Position numbers and translations under genes: made by a program. Positions 7,540-15,270 of a DNA stretch of 15,487 nt are shown here, piece by piece. Numbering within the stretch: position 1 is the stretch's first letter; each line of letters opens with the position of its first letter. The notes below the pieces were generated by a model that did no database searches, was not told where the DNA came from, and saw only the letters and a program-made list of their open reading frames with translations. Source of the DNA: Bacillota bacterium (lineage in GTDB: Bacteria; Bacillota; Clostridia; Christensenellales; SZUA-584); the NCBI GenBank assembly GCA_023397655.1, contig JAEWTW010000011.1, forward strand, positions 1-15,487. The letters are read 5' to 3'.

Positions 7540-8904
7540 ATGAATATAGATTGCATGGCCGTCGTGCTGGCGGCGGGTGAAGGCAAGCGGATGAAATCCA
7601 AAACGCCAAAGGCGCTGCACAAAGTGGCGGGTAAAACGCTCACCGGTTGGGTGGCGGATGCCGCGGGAGAGGCAACGGGAGTGCAGCCGGTACTGGTGAT
7701 CGGCAACGGCGCGGATGCGGTGCGGGAGCATTTTGGCGACAGTGTGCGCTATGCCGTTCAGGAGCAGCAATTGGGCTCCGGACATGCCGTGATGGCCGCA
7801 AGGGAATTTCTCACGGGCAATGGTTATGCGATCGTGGTGGCGGGCGATATGCCGCTGATCAAAGCGGAGACGCTGCGGAGCATTGCACAGCGGGCGCAGG
7901 AGAAGCAGCTCGGCGTCTGCCTGCTGACCGCGGTCATACAGGATCCGACCGGCTACGGACGCGTATTGCGCGAGGGTACGGGCGTGCGCATCGTGGAACA
8001 CCGGGACGCGACGGAGGCGGAGCGAGCTGTGAAGGAAGTGAACCTTTCGGTGTACTGCTTTCATATACCGGCGCTGCTGAGTGCGCTGGACGGCCTGAAG
8101 GCGGACAATGCCCAGGGTGAATACTACATTACCGATTGTGTGCATGATATAGTGAGGCAGGGTTATGCCGCCGAGGCGGTGGTGTGCGAAGACCCAGACG
8201 AGTATATCGGTGTGAATGACCGCGTGCAGCTCGCGGAGGCGGTCCGGCTGATGCGGCGGCGCATCAACCGTAAGCTGATGATGGACGGCGTGACGATCAT
8301 TGATCCGGACAGCACGTACATCGAAGCGGGCGTCACGATCGGTCAGGACGCGACGGTTTACCCCGGCGTAACGCTGGAGGGAAACACGGTGATCGGCGAG
8401 GACGCGATACTGTATCCCGGCAGCCGCATCTATAACAGCACGGTGGGCAAAGGCACCAAGGTACAGAACTCGGTGCTGCTGGATTCGTCGGTGGGCGACA
8501 ACTCCACGATTGGGCCGTACGCGTATCTGCGGCCGGGTACAGTGGTGGGCAACGGCTGCCGCGTGGGCGACTTTGTGGAAGTGAAGAACGCTGTGATACA
8601 CGACGGCGCGAAGGTGTCGCACCTGTCGTATATCGGCGATGGGGAGATCGGCGAGAAGTCCAACATCGGCTGCGGTGTGGTGTTCGTGAACTACGACGGG
8701 CAGAAGAAGAGCAAAACGACGGTGGGCAAAAACGCGTTTGTGGGCTGCAACGCCAACCTGATCGCGCCCGTGACCATCGGCGACGGGGCGTATGTGGCCG
8801 CAGGCTCCACTGTGACCAATGACGTGGAACCGGATTCGCTTTGCGTCGCCAGGAGCCGCCAGACGGTGATACCCGGCTGGGCCAAGAGAAGGCGCGGCGA
8901 ATGA
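7540..8904 (+). CDS. glmU: Bifunctional GlmU: glucosamine-1-P acetyltransferase / UDP-GlcNAc pyrophosphorylase
   Basis: Makes UDP-N-acetylglucosamine, the precursor of peptidoglycan and other wall polymers, by acetylating glucosamine 1-phosphate and then transferring uridylyl from UTP. The 454-residue product has the N-terminal pyrophosphorylase domain with the nucleotide-binding signature LAAGEGKRMKSKTPKALHKV (from about 10), and a C-terminal left-handed beta-helix of hexapeptide repeats from about residue 250. The acetyltransferase catalytic histidine is present in VSHLSYIGD (H361), as is the NYDG segment. Length matches B. subtilis GlmU. Start chosen by the Shine-Dalgarno at 7526-7530 and the promoter position. 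Its stop overlaps the start of the HAD gene (ATGA). The prs gene that often follows glmU in Bacilli is absent. Confidence 0.96.
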   Translation: MNIDCMAVVLAAGEGKRMKSKTPKALHKVAGKTLTGWVADAAGEATGVQPVLVIGNGADAVREHFGDSVRYAVQEQQLGSGHAVMAAREFLTGNGYAIVVAGDMPLIKAETLRSIAQRAQEKQLGVCLLTAVIQDPTGYGRVLREGTGVRIVEHRDATEAERAVKEVNLSVYCFHIPALLSALDGLKADNAQGEYYITDCVHDIVRQGYAAEAVVCEDPDEYIGVNDRVQLAEAVRLMRRRINRKLMMDGVTIIDPDSTYIEAGVTIGQDATVYPGVTLEGNTVIGEDAILYPGSRIYNSTVGKGTKVQNSVLLDSSVGDNSTIGPYAYLRPGTVVGNGCRVGDFVEVKNAVIHDGAKVSHLSYIGDGEIGEKSNIGCGVVFVNYDGQKKSKTTVGKNAFVGCNANLIAPVTIGDGAYVAAGSTVTNDVEPDSLCVARSRQTVIPGWAKRRRGE

Positions 8905-9614
8905 GAAAGGCCGTATTCTTCGATCTGGATGGAACGCTGCTGCCGCTTGATATGGATGCTTTCACGCACTATTACATGAAAGCCATCAAGCAGAACGGCT
9001 TTTATGAGAAAATCAGTGCTCACAATGGCGGAGACATATTTGGGCGCGCGCTGGTCGCAATGATTCAGAATGACGGCCGGGCGCTGAACCGGGATGTATT
9101 CTTCGAAGTGATCGCGCAGGAGTCGGACGCGGACAGGGACGAGCTTATTGCCCATATGGATGGGTTCTATACAAACGAGTTTCTGCAGCTTAAGGCGGCC
9201 ACCCGGGCGGACGAGCATGTGAAGAAGACCATCGATGTGTTGAAGAAAAAAGGGTACCGGCTGATACTTGCGACCAATCCGCTGTTCCCGCCCGTGGCGA
9301 CGAACACGCGCCTGAGATGGGCAGGCCTTGAGCCGGAGGACTTCGAGTACATCACGTATTATGACAATGCGCGCTGGTGCAAGCCAAGTGCGGGCTATTT
9401 TAACGAGATATTGGATCACACAGGTCTTGCCGCCAGCGAGTGCTATATCGTGGGCAACGACGTGCGGGACGACCTCTCCGCGGTGGCGCTGGGGTTTGAA
9501 GCGTTTCTGGTATTGGACCATGTGATTGGAGATATAGAAAAGGGGCCGCCATGCCAAAAGGGAAGCTATTCGGACTTGCTAAGGTTCGCCGAAAATCTGC
9601 CGCGGATCATATAA
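8901..9614 (+). CDS. HAD-superfamily hydrolase (probable phosphatase)
   Basis: A 237-residue haloacid dehalogenase-type hydrolase. All four motifs are visible: motif I DLDGT (8-12, nucleophile D8 and acid/base D10), motif II threonine in LATNP (T125), motif III lysine in CKPSAGYF (K161) and motif IV GNDVRDD (185-191). The region between motifs I and II (about 15-110) is helical in character, fitting a C1-type cap. The substrate cannot be told; small phosphorylated metabolites are typical of the family. Start: ATG 8901 overlaps the glmU stop and begins directly before motif I, whereas the longer reading from 8841 runs inside glmU. Translational coupling with glmU is likely, and the gene's 3' end overlaps pth by 64 nt. 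Confidence 0.9.
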   Translation: MRKAVFFDLDGTLLPLDMDAFTHYYMKAIKQNGFYEKISAHNGGDIFGRALVAMIQNDGRALNRDVFFEVIAQESDADRDELIAHMDGFYTNEFLQLKAATRADEHVKKTIDVLKKKGYRLILATNPLFPPVATNTRLRWAGLEPEDFEYITYYDNARWCKPSAGYFNEILDHTGLAASECYIVGNDVRDDLSAVALGFEAFLVLDHVIGDIEKGPPCQKGSYSDLLRFAENLPRII

Positions 9615-10177
9615 GCGACTGGTATATCGTGGGCCTCGGAAATCCGGGCGGCAAATACGCGCACACGCGGCACAACGCGGGCTTTGACGCGCTGTCGATA
9701 CTCGCGCAGCGGCACGGAATCAGCGTACGCATGCACGCGTATCAGGCTGTGGTGGGCAAGGGCGAAATCGGCGGCAAAAGGGTGCTGCTGGTGATGCCGC
9801 AGACGTACATGAACAACTCAGGGACGAGTGTGAAGGAGCTGGCGCAGGCACTGCGTGTGCGGGCGGAGCAGCTGATACTGGTGTATGACGATGTCGATTT
9901 AAAGACGGGTACTGTGCGCGTGAAGGCGCGTGGCAGCGCTGGTACGCACAACGGCATGAAGTCGGTGATTTTCCACCTGCAGACGGATGAATTTGCGCGT
10001 GTGCGCATTGGCATCGGCAGACCGGAGGGCGACATCATCGACCACGTGCTGGGCGGGTACGATGACAAGCAGGCGGCTTACGATACGCTGGTGCGTGCGG
10101 CGGATGCGGTAGAGACCATCATCAAGGACGGCATTACCGAGGCGCAAGGCCGATTCAACGGCGCGTCGAAGGGCTGA
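9551..10177 (+). CDS. pth: Peptidyl-tRNA hydrolase
   Basis: Cleaves peptidyl-tRNA released from stalled ribosomes, recycling tRNA; an essential cytoplasmic enzyme. Family residues are in place: GLGNPG (28-33, N31), TRHNAGFD (catalytic H41), YMNNSG (N88/N89), YDDVDLKTG (catalytic-site Asp) and GTHNGMKS (N134). The usual Pth begins a few residues before GLGNPG; here the only good start, ATG 9551, preceded by a purine-rich AAAAGGGG, gives an extra basic N-terminal stretch of about 22 residues (MPKGKLFGLAKVRRK). No later ATG, GTG or TTG fits, so the extension is probably real. It overlaps the end of the HAD gene by 64 nt and is followed 2 nt later by mfd. Confidence 0.95.
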   Translation: MPKGKLFGLAKVRRKSAADHISDWYIVGLGNPGGKYAHTRHNAGFDALSILAQRHGISVRMHAYQAVVGKGEIGGKRVLLVMPQTYMNNSGTSVKELAQALRVRAEQLILVYDDVDLKTGTVRVKARGSAGTHNGMKSVIFHLQTDEFARVRIGIGRPEGDIIDHVLGGYDDKQAAYDTLVRAADAVETIIKDGITEAQGRFNGASKG

Positions 10178-10179
10178 TC

Positions 10180-13100
10180 ATGCTGACAACGGATCATATC
10201 AGGCAACTGGAAGAATTTAAACGGCTGGAAAAAGCGGTACGTGCAGAGCAGACGCCCTGTGCGCTTTTTGCCGTTCCCGAAGCGCTCCGGCCGCATGTGG
10301 CGGCAGCGTTGGGCGAGGCATTGAAACGGCCTGTGATCGTGATAACGGCGACGGATGACAAGGCGGAGCAGTTTGCGGACGCGGCAGGCAACGCGGTGCA
10401 TATCCCCAAGCGGGCGCTGCAGCTGCGCGCGTCGGTGGCGCGGAGCCGTGAGCGCATGTTTGAACGCATACGCGCGCTCTCCAAGCTGGCGGGCGGTGCG
10501 CGTATGGCGTTTATCGGCGAGGAGGCGCTGTGCGCCCGTCTCGCTCCGCCGGAGGATTTCGCGGCGGCACATATCAAGATCACGAAGGACGGGCGGCATG
10601 ACCCGGAGAAGCTGATACAGCGGCTGGTGCTGGCCGGATATGAGCGCGTGAGCGCGGTGGAGACGGCGGGGCAGGCTGCAAGGCGCGGCGAGATACTGGA
10701 TGTGTATTGCCCTGGTGCGGCGGCGCCCTATCGCATCGACTTCTTCGACGATGTGGTGGAGAGCATACACGCGTTTGACCCGGGCACGCAGCGCAGGAGC
10801 CGCGAGAAGTTTGACGCGGTGACGTTGTCTCCCGCGGTGGAGCTGACGCTGTCGCAAAGCGCGGCGGAGGCGGGAAAAGCATATTTTGATGACGCGAAGC
10901 CGGAGAACGCCGCGATGGCGCAGCGGTTTATTGACTATGCGAAGAGCCTTGAGAAGCACCGCTATTTCGAGGATATGGAGAGCTTCGCTTATGCGCTGTG
11001 CAGCTCCTGCGTGCTGGACTATGTGCCGGACGCGCTGGTGCTGTTCGACGACTACAAGCACATACGCTCCGAGGAAGAGGAGCGGCGTGAAGAGTTTGGG
11101 CAGAAGCTGATCAAGCTGATCGGCAGCAGCGAAGCGACAGCGGACCAGAAGGCGCTATATCTGCCGCTGGAGGAAATCGTAAAAAAGGCGGCGGCATGCA
11201 CAGCAGGGGATTTCTGCTCGGTAAGCCGCTCTGGGCTCCACGTAAAATCTGAGTTGGTGATGCCGGTGAAGTCCGCGCTCGCATATAACCGAAAGCTGGA
11301 GCTGCTACAGGAGGACGTGAAGGCCCGCGTGAAGAACGGCTGGCGCGTCTACCTGATGTGCGGCAACACGCAGCGGGCGGAACGTCTGTCGGCGGAGCTG
11401 TCCGACAAGGTGCTGACGGTGCCCTGCATACGGGACGGGCAGGAGCTTATGCCGGGGATGGCGGGCGCGTTCACACAGCGGCTGGCCGCCGGTTTCGAGC
11501 TGACGTCGGTCAAGGCTTATTTCCTGGGCGAGCATGAGATATACGGCTTCACCCGCAAACGCAAAGCGGTGTCGCCGCGCCGGCAGATGGACCTGTTTGC
11601 CGATCTGAAGCCGGGCGATATGATCGTACACGACGTACATGGCAAAGGGCGCTTCCTGGGGCTGGTGAAGCGCGAGGTGCAGAAAATTTCGCGGGACTAT
11701 CTGGAGCTGGAATACCGGGACGGCGACAAGCTGTTCATCCCCACCGACCAGATAGACCGCGTCAGCAAGTATATGGGCGGTGAAGGCGAACGTCTCAGTA
11801 AGCTGGGAGGCCGCGAATGGAGCCAGGCGAAGGCACGCGTGAAAAAAGCCGTCAAGGAGCTGGCGGAGGATCTCGTGTCCATTTATAGCGAGCGCATGTT
11901 TAAAAAGGGCGTGAAGTATGGCGAGGACACCGTCTGGCAGAAGCAGTTCGAGGACAACTTCCCGTATGAGGAGACGGACGGGCAGCTGAAGAGCGTCACC
12001 GAGATCAAGAAGGATATGCAGCAGGAGAAGGTGATGGACCGGCTGCTGCTGGGCGACGTGGGCTACGGCAAAACCGAAGTGGCGATGCGCGCCTGTTTCA
12101 AGGCGGTGATGGAAGGGCGGCAGTGCGCAGTTCTGGTGCCGACCACGCTGCTGGCAAGGCAGCATTACCACACGTTTACCGAGCGATTTGCCGAGTTTGC
12201 TGTTCAAATAGAAACGATATCGCGCTATGTGTCCACAGGTGACGAGAAACGGATACTGGAGGGCTTGAAGAACGGGACGGTGGACGTTGTGGTCGGCACG
12301 CACCGGCTGCTGTCAAAGGACGTCAAATTCAAGAACTTAGGGCTGCTGGTGATCGATGAGGAGCAGCGCTTCGGCGTGACGCATAAGGAGCGCATCAAGG
12401 ACATCAAGCGCAGCGTGGACGTGCTGACGCTGTCCGCCACACCCATTCCCCGGACGCTGCAGATGGCGCTGACGGGCATCCGTGACATGAGCGTGCTGGA
12501 TACGCCGCCCGACGAGCGGCGTGCGCCCGAGAGCTACGTGATGGAGTATTCCGGACAGCTGCTGCACGACGCGGTGGTGCGCGAGATGGAGCGGGGCGGG
12601 CAGGTCTACTTCGTGTGCCGGCAGATAGGCCTGATGGATCATCTGGCAATGGACTTGCGCAAGTATGTGCCGGAAGCCCGCGTAGCACTGGCGCACGGGC
12701 GCATGGGCGAGACGGCGATGGAGGACGTGATGGTGCGCTTTCTGGCGGACGAGTACGATGTGCTGCTGTGTACCACCATCATCGAGTCGGGCATCGACAT
12801 ACCCAATGTCAACACGGTGATCGTGTACGAGGCGGATAAGTTCGGCCTTGCGCAGCTGTACCAGATCAAAGGGCGCGTGGGGCGCGGCGCCAAGAGTTCG
12901 TACGCTTATCTGACTTATCTGCCGGGCGTGCACATGACGCCTGAGGCGGAGAAGCGGCTTGCCACCATCGCTGAGTTCACCGAGCTGGGCGCGGGCTTCA
13001 AGATCGCGATGCGTGACCTTGAGATACGCGGCGCGGGCAACCTGCTCGGCCCGGAGCAATCCGGTCAGATGGCGGCGGTGGGCTACGACATGTATTGCCG

Positions 13101-13602
13101 CATGATGCGCGAGGCAGTGGCCGAGATCAAGGGTGAGCGCGTGGAGAAGATCAACGAGACGTCGGTGGAAATCGGCCTTTCGGCGCACGTGCCGCAGGAG
13201 TACATCAGTGACGACATGCAGCGTATAGAGGTATACAAGAAGATCGCCGCCATCGACAGCGTGAAGAACGCGCGGCTGGTGAAGGACGAGGTGCTTGACC
13301 GGTACGGTAAGCTGCCGCGGACTGTGGAGAACCTGATGCTGATCGCGCTGATCAAGTCGTACGCGGCGCAGGCGGGTATACTCTCGGTGACGCGCAGCGG
13401 GCGTGCGTTTACACTCAAATACGCGGAGGATGCTGCGGTGGACGCGGAACGGCTGTTGGCGGTGATGGAGGAATATCAGGGACGGGCGCTGCTGAAAGCC
13501 GCTGTACCTCCGTACATCGTTTTTAAACCGGAGAAGCATTCGGTGGATGAGTTGATCCGGTTTCTGACGGATATACGGCGCAGCGTGAAGCTGGAAGGCT
13601 AG
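10180..13602 (+). CDS. mfd: Transcription-repair coupling factor Mfd
   Basis: Superfamily 2 DNA translocase that removes RNA polymerase stalled at lesions and recruits UvrA for nucleotide excision repair. The 1140-residue protein has the expected order: UvrB-like N-terminal region (about 1-340, including RRGEILDVYCPG), the CarD-like RNA polymerase interaction domain beginning near KPGDMIVHDVHGKGRFLG (about 477-545), the RecG-like translocase with Walker A GDVGYGKTE (625-633), DEEQ box (726-729), LSATPIPRTL and the second RecA lobe with ESGIDIPNVNT and QIKGRVGR, then the C-terminal TRCF domain. No strong Shine-Dalgarno precedes ATG 10180; with only 2 nt after the pth stop, translational coupling is likely. 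The pth-mfd pairing is common in Firmicutes. Confidence 0.97.
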   Translation: MLTTDHIRQLEEFKRLEKAVRAEQTPCALFAVPEALRPHVAAALGEALKRPVIVITATDDKAEQFADAAGNAVHIPKRALQLRASVARSRERMFERIRALSKLAGGARMAFIGEEALCARLAPPEDFAAAHIKITKDGRHDPEKLIQRLVLAGYERVSAVETAGQAARRGEILDVYCPGAAAPYRIDFFDDVVESIHAFDPGTQRRSREKFDAVTLSPAVELTLSQSAAEAGKAYFDDAKPENAAMAQRFIDYAKSLEKHRYFEDMESFAYALCSSCVLDYVPDALVLFDDYKHIRSEEEERREEFGQKLIKLIGSSEATADQKALYLPLEEIVKKAAACTAGDFCSVSRSGLHVKSELVMPVKSALAYNRKLELLQEDVKARVKNGWRVYLMCGNTQRAERLSAELSDKVLTVPCIRDGQELMPGMAGAFTQRLAAGFELTSVKAYFLGEHEIYGFTRKRKAVSPRRQMDLFADLKPGDMIVHDVHGKGRFLGLVKREVQKISRDYLELEYRDGDKLFIPTDQIDRVSKYMGGEGERLSKLGGREWSQAKARVKKAVKELAEDLVSIYSERMFKKGVKYGEDTVWQKQFEDNFPYEETDGQLKSVTEIKKDMQQEKVMDRLLLGDVGYGKTEVAMRACFKAVMEGRQCAVLVPTTLLARQHYHTFTERFAEFAVQIETISRYVSTGDEKRILEGLKNGTVDVVVGTHRLLSKDVKFKNLGLLVIDEEQRFGVTHKERIKDIKRSVDVLTLSATPIPRTLQMALTGIRDMSVLDTPPDERRAPESYVMEYSGQLLHDAVVREMERGGQVYFVCRQIGLMDHLAMDLRKYVPEARVALAHGRMGETAMEDVMVRFLADEYDVLLCTTIIESGIDIPNVNTVIVYEADKFGLAQLYQIKGRVGRGAKSSYAYLTYLPGVHMTPEAEKRLATIAEFTELGAGFKIAMRDLEIRGAGNLLGPEQSGQMAAVGYDMYCRMMREAVAEIKGERVEKINETSVEIGLSAHVPQEYISDDMQRIEVYKKIAAIDSVKNARLVKDEVLDRYGKLPRTVENLMLIALIKSYAAQAGILSVTRSGRAFTLKYAEDAAVDAERLLAVMEEYQGRALLKAAVPPYIVFKPEKHSVDELIRFLTDIRRSVKLEG

Positions 13603-13608
13603 CGGCGG

Positions 13609-13623
13609 CTGTTGCATCAACAG
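13609..13623 (+). other. Small perfect hairpin between mfd and the aldo/keto reductase
   Basis: CTGTTG (13609-13614) and CAACAG (13618-13623) form a 6-bp stem with a 3-nt loop just after the mfd stop. No T-tract follows, so it is not a complete intrinsic terminator; it may protect the mRNA 3' end or be chance. Confidence 0.3.
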
Positions 13624-13673
13624 GGATAAAATGGCTTATGTATCTGGCAAGGGCGGATATTGAGCGATTATAT

Positions 13674-13680
13674 AAGGAGG
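13674..13680 (+). promoter_or_regulatory. Shine-Dalgarno that sets the aldo/keto reductase start
   Basis: A perfect AAGGAGG lies 5 nt before ATG 13686. The longer in-frame reading from ATG 13638 would place this site inside the gene and has no Shine-Dalgarno of its own. Confidence 0.85.
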
Positions 13681-13685
13681 AAGGC

Positions 13686-14669
13686 ATGAAATACAGAACG
13701 CTGGGAAAAACGGGGTTTAGCATTTCTGAGATTTCGTTCGGGGCGTGGGCCATCGGTGGCACATGGGGCGATGTGGAAGACTCGGAGAGCATGCGCGCGC
13801 TGGAGGAGGCGATTGAGCAGGGCGTCAACTTCTTCGATACGGCGGACGTGTACGGAGACGGTCGCAGCGAGCGTCTGGTGGGCGCGCTGGCTAAAGCTAA
13901 GAAGCAGCGCATCTATATCGCCAGCAAAGCCGGGCGACGGCTGGACCCGCACGTGACGGAAGGCTACACGGTGAAGAACATCACAGCGTTTGTGGAGCGC
14001 AGCCTTAAAAACCTGGATGTGGACTGCATAGACCTGCTGCAGCTGCACTGCCCGCCCACGCCGGTTTACGACAACGCCGAGTTTTTTGACGGGCTGAACA
14101 GCCTGATTCGCGACGGAAAGATCGCAAACCTCGGAGTGAGCGTGGAAAAGGTGTCCGAAGCGCAGAAAGCCATGGAGTACAGCAATGTCAGCACGGTGCA
14201 GATCATATTCAATATGTTCCGGCTTAAGCCCGCGGAGCAGTTCTTTGCTCAGGCGAAGCAGAATAATGTGGGCATCATCGCGCGGGTGCCGCTGGCCAGC
14301 GGCATGCTTACAGGCAAGATGAGCCTTGGCACCGCGTTCGCGGCGGATGATCACCGCAGCTTCAACCGGAACGGCGAAGCTTTCGACAAGGGCGAGACGT
14401 TCTCCGGTGTGGATTATGCCACGGGTTTGAAAGCGGTTGAAGAACTGAAAAACGGTTTGCCGGAAGGCATGACACTGGCTCAGATGGCGCTGAAGTGGAT
14501 ACTGATGTTTGACGCGGTGAGCTGCGCGATACCCGGCGCAAAAACGCCCCAGCAGATGAGACTCAACGCTGCCGCTTCCGACATGGAGGCGTTGACACCC
14601 GAGGTGATGGAACTGGTTCAGTCGGTGTATGACAGATACATCAGGGAGAGCGTACACGTGCTGTGGTAG
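13686..14669 (+). CDS. Aldo/keto reductase
   Basis: NAD(P)H-dependent oxidoreductase of the aldo/keto reductase superfamily, reducing carbonyls or oxidising alcohols; the physiological substrate is not predictable. The 327-residue product opens MKYRTLGKTGFSISEISFGAWAIGG and shows the full catalytic tetrad: D51 and Y56 in FFDTADVYGDG, K81 in IASKAGR and H121 in LQLHCPP. The C-terminal part (ALKWILMFDAVSCAIPGAKTPQQM) matches the cofactor-binding region of YhdN/general-stress-type members. The start follows a perfect Shine-Dalgarno. It lies 83 nt after mfd; no strong promoter was seen, so read-through from mfd is possible. It is not functionally linked to its neighbours in any obvious way. Confidence 0.93.
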   Translation: MKYRTLGKTGFSISEISFGAWAIGGTWGDVEDSESMRALEEAIEQGVNFFDTADVYGDGRSERLVGALAKAKKQRIYIASKAGRRLDPHVTEGYTVKNITAFVERSLKNLDVDCIDLLQLHCPPTPVYDNAEFFDGLNSLIRDGKIANLGVSVEKVSEAQKAMEYSNVSTVQIIFNMFRLKPAEQFFAQAKQNNVGIIARVPLASGMLTGKMSLGTAFAADDHRSFNRNGEAFDKGETFSGVDYATGLKAVEELKNGLPEGMTLAQMALKWILMFDAVSCAIPGAKTPQQMRLNAAASDMEALTPEVMELVQSVYDRYIRESVHVLW

Positions 14670-14684
14670 CATCGGCAGATGAAG

Positions 14685-14737
14685 AACGGCGAGCATTGGC
14701 CAAAAGCCGATGACAACTGTATCAAACCGCCGTTTTT
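14685..14737 (+). terminator. Probable terminator after the aldo/keto reductase
   Basis: AACGGCG (14685-14691) pairs with CGCCGTT (14728-14734) and encloses a second hairpin (CATTGGC 14694-14700 with GCCGATG 14706-14712). The outer stem runs into TTTTT (14733-14737). The branched shape is longer than a typical terminator, so confidence is moderate. Confidence 0.6.
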
Positions 14738-14785
14738 CACAATAAAACCAATCGTGTTAATCGCTGCTTACAGAAAAAATTATGC

Positions 14786-14814
14786 TTGAATATTGCGCGC
14801 GGATGTTATATAAT
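14786..14814 (+). promoter_or_regulatory. Promoter of the tRNA-Ser/tRNA-Ala unit
   Basis: TTGAAT (14786-14791) and a perfect TATAAT (14809-14814) are spaced 17 nt. Transcription would start near 14821, giving a 5' leader of about 54 nt whose first bases can fold (14820-14826 with 14834-14840, two G-T pairs) into a 7-bp hairpin removed on tRNA maturation. Confidence 0.8.
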
Positions 14815-14874
14815 ACGAATCCGTAGCGACGATTTGCGGAACGGGGCTCGAAGCTGGTGATGACCCGCATTCAT

Positions 14875-14965
14875 GGAGAAGTATCGAAGAGGTCATAACG
14901 GGGCGCACTCGAAATGCGTTTGTCGGGGAACCGGCACGTGGGTTCGAATCCCACCTTCTCCGCCA
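14875..14965 (+). tRNA. tRNA-Ser (anticodon CGA)
   Basis: 91 nt with encoded CCA (14963-14965). The acceptor stem GGAGAAG/CTTCTCC is perfect; the anticodon stem GCGCA/TGCGT holds the loop CTCGAAA with CGA at 14910-14912, reading UCG. A long variable arm (TGTCGG/CCGGCA) is the class II feature expected of tRNA-Ser. T arm GTGGG-TTCGAAT-CCCAC and discriminator G complete it. Confidence 0.95.
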
Positions 14966-14970
14966 TATTT

Positions 14971-15046
14971 GGGGATATAGCTCAGCTGGTAGAGCGCTGC
15001 GTTCGCAATGCAGAGGTCAGCGGTTCGATCCCGCTATGCTCCACCA
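14971..15046 (+). tRNA. tRNA-Ala (anticodon CGC), acceptor stem imperfect
   Basis: 76 nt with encoded CCA (15044-15046). D arm GCTC/GAGC, anticodon arm CTGCG-TTCGCAA-TGCAG with anticodon CGC (15004-15006, reading GCG) and T arm AGCGG-TTCGATC-CCGCT are sound. The acceptor stem is not: GGGGATA against ATGCTCC pairs at positions 1-4 (including the alanine identity pair G3-U70) but mispairs at 5-68 (A-G), 6-67 (U-U) and 7-66 (A-A). The 3' side would fit a GGGGCAT or GGAGCAT 5' side instead. The gene may be chimeric or decaying; whether it is charged is open. Confidence 0.85.
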
Positions 15047-15049
15047 AAG

Positions 15050-15076
15050 GCACTGAAGTGATTCGGTGCTTTTTTT
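15050..15076 (+). terminator. Intrinsic terminator of the tRNA unit
   Basis: GCACTGAA (15050-15057) pairs with TTCGGTGC (15062-15069, one T-G pair) around a GTGA loop and is followed by seven T residues (15070-15076). It begins 4 nt after the tRNA-Ala CCA. Confidence 0.9.
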
Positions 15077-15119
15077 GTTTATAGTTAAATGCAATAATAT
15101 GTTGAAATTAATCATATTA

Positions 15120-15128
15120 TGCTATAAT
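15120..15128 (+). promoter_or_regulatory. Extended -10 promoter of the retron
   Basis: TATAAT (15123-15128) is preceded by TG one base upstream (15120-15121), the extended -10 pattern. A TTGAAA (15102-15107) lies 15 nt upstream, a short spacing that the extended -10 could compensate. The predicted start (15134-15136) coincides with the first base of the a1 arm of the RNA, as expected for a retron transcript. Confidence 0.7.
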
Positions 15129-15133
15129 AAAAT

Positions 15134-15149
15134 AGCATATAGAAGAATT
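15134..15149 (+). repeat. Retron inverted repeat arm a1
   Basis: AGCATATAGAAGAATT is the exact reverse complement of 15271-15286. Pairing of the two arms brings the priming guanosine next to the template start in retrons. Confidence 0.85.
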
Positions 15150-15270
15150 GTTTTTCGTTAGCGTTACGCAACGGAATTTTTCAATGTACAGGACATATTT
15201 CGCGTCCGGCGTTCATTGCCTTTCGGACTGCACTATGCACAATCCGTACACGGCGTTCGTCAGAAGGTAG

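Noticed and set aside
12337..13620. Very long minus-strand open frame (427 codons) opposite mfd
   Set aside because: Antisense shadow of mfd with His/Arg-rich low-information composition and no recognisable domain.
13638..13685. Longer N-terminus for the aldo/keto reductase from ATG 13638
   Set aside because: No Shine-Dalgarno precedes it, while a perfect AAGGAGG precedes ATG 13686, where the family N-terminus begins.
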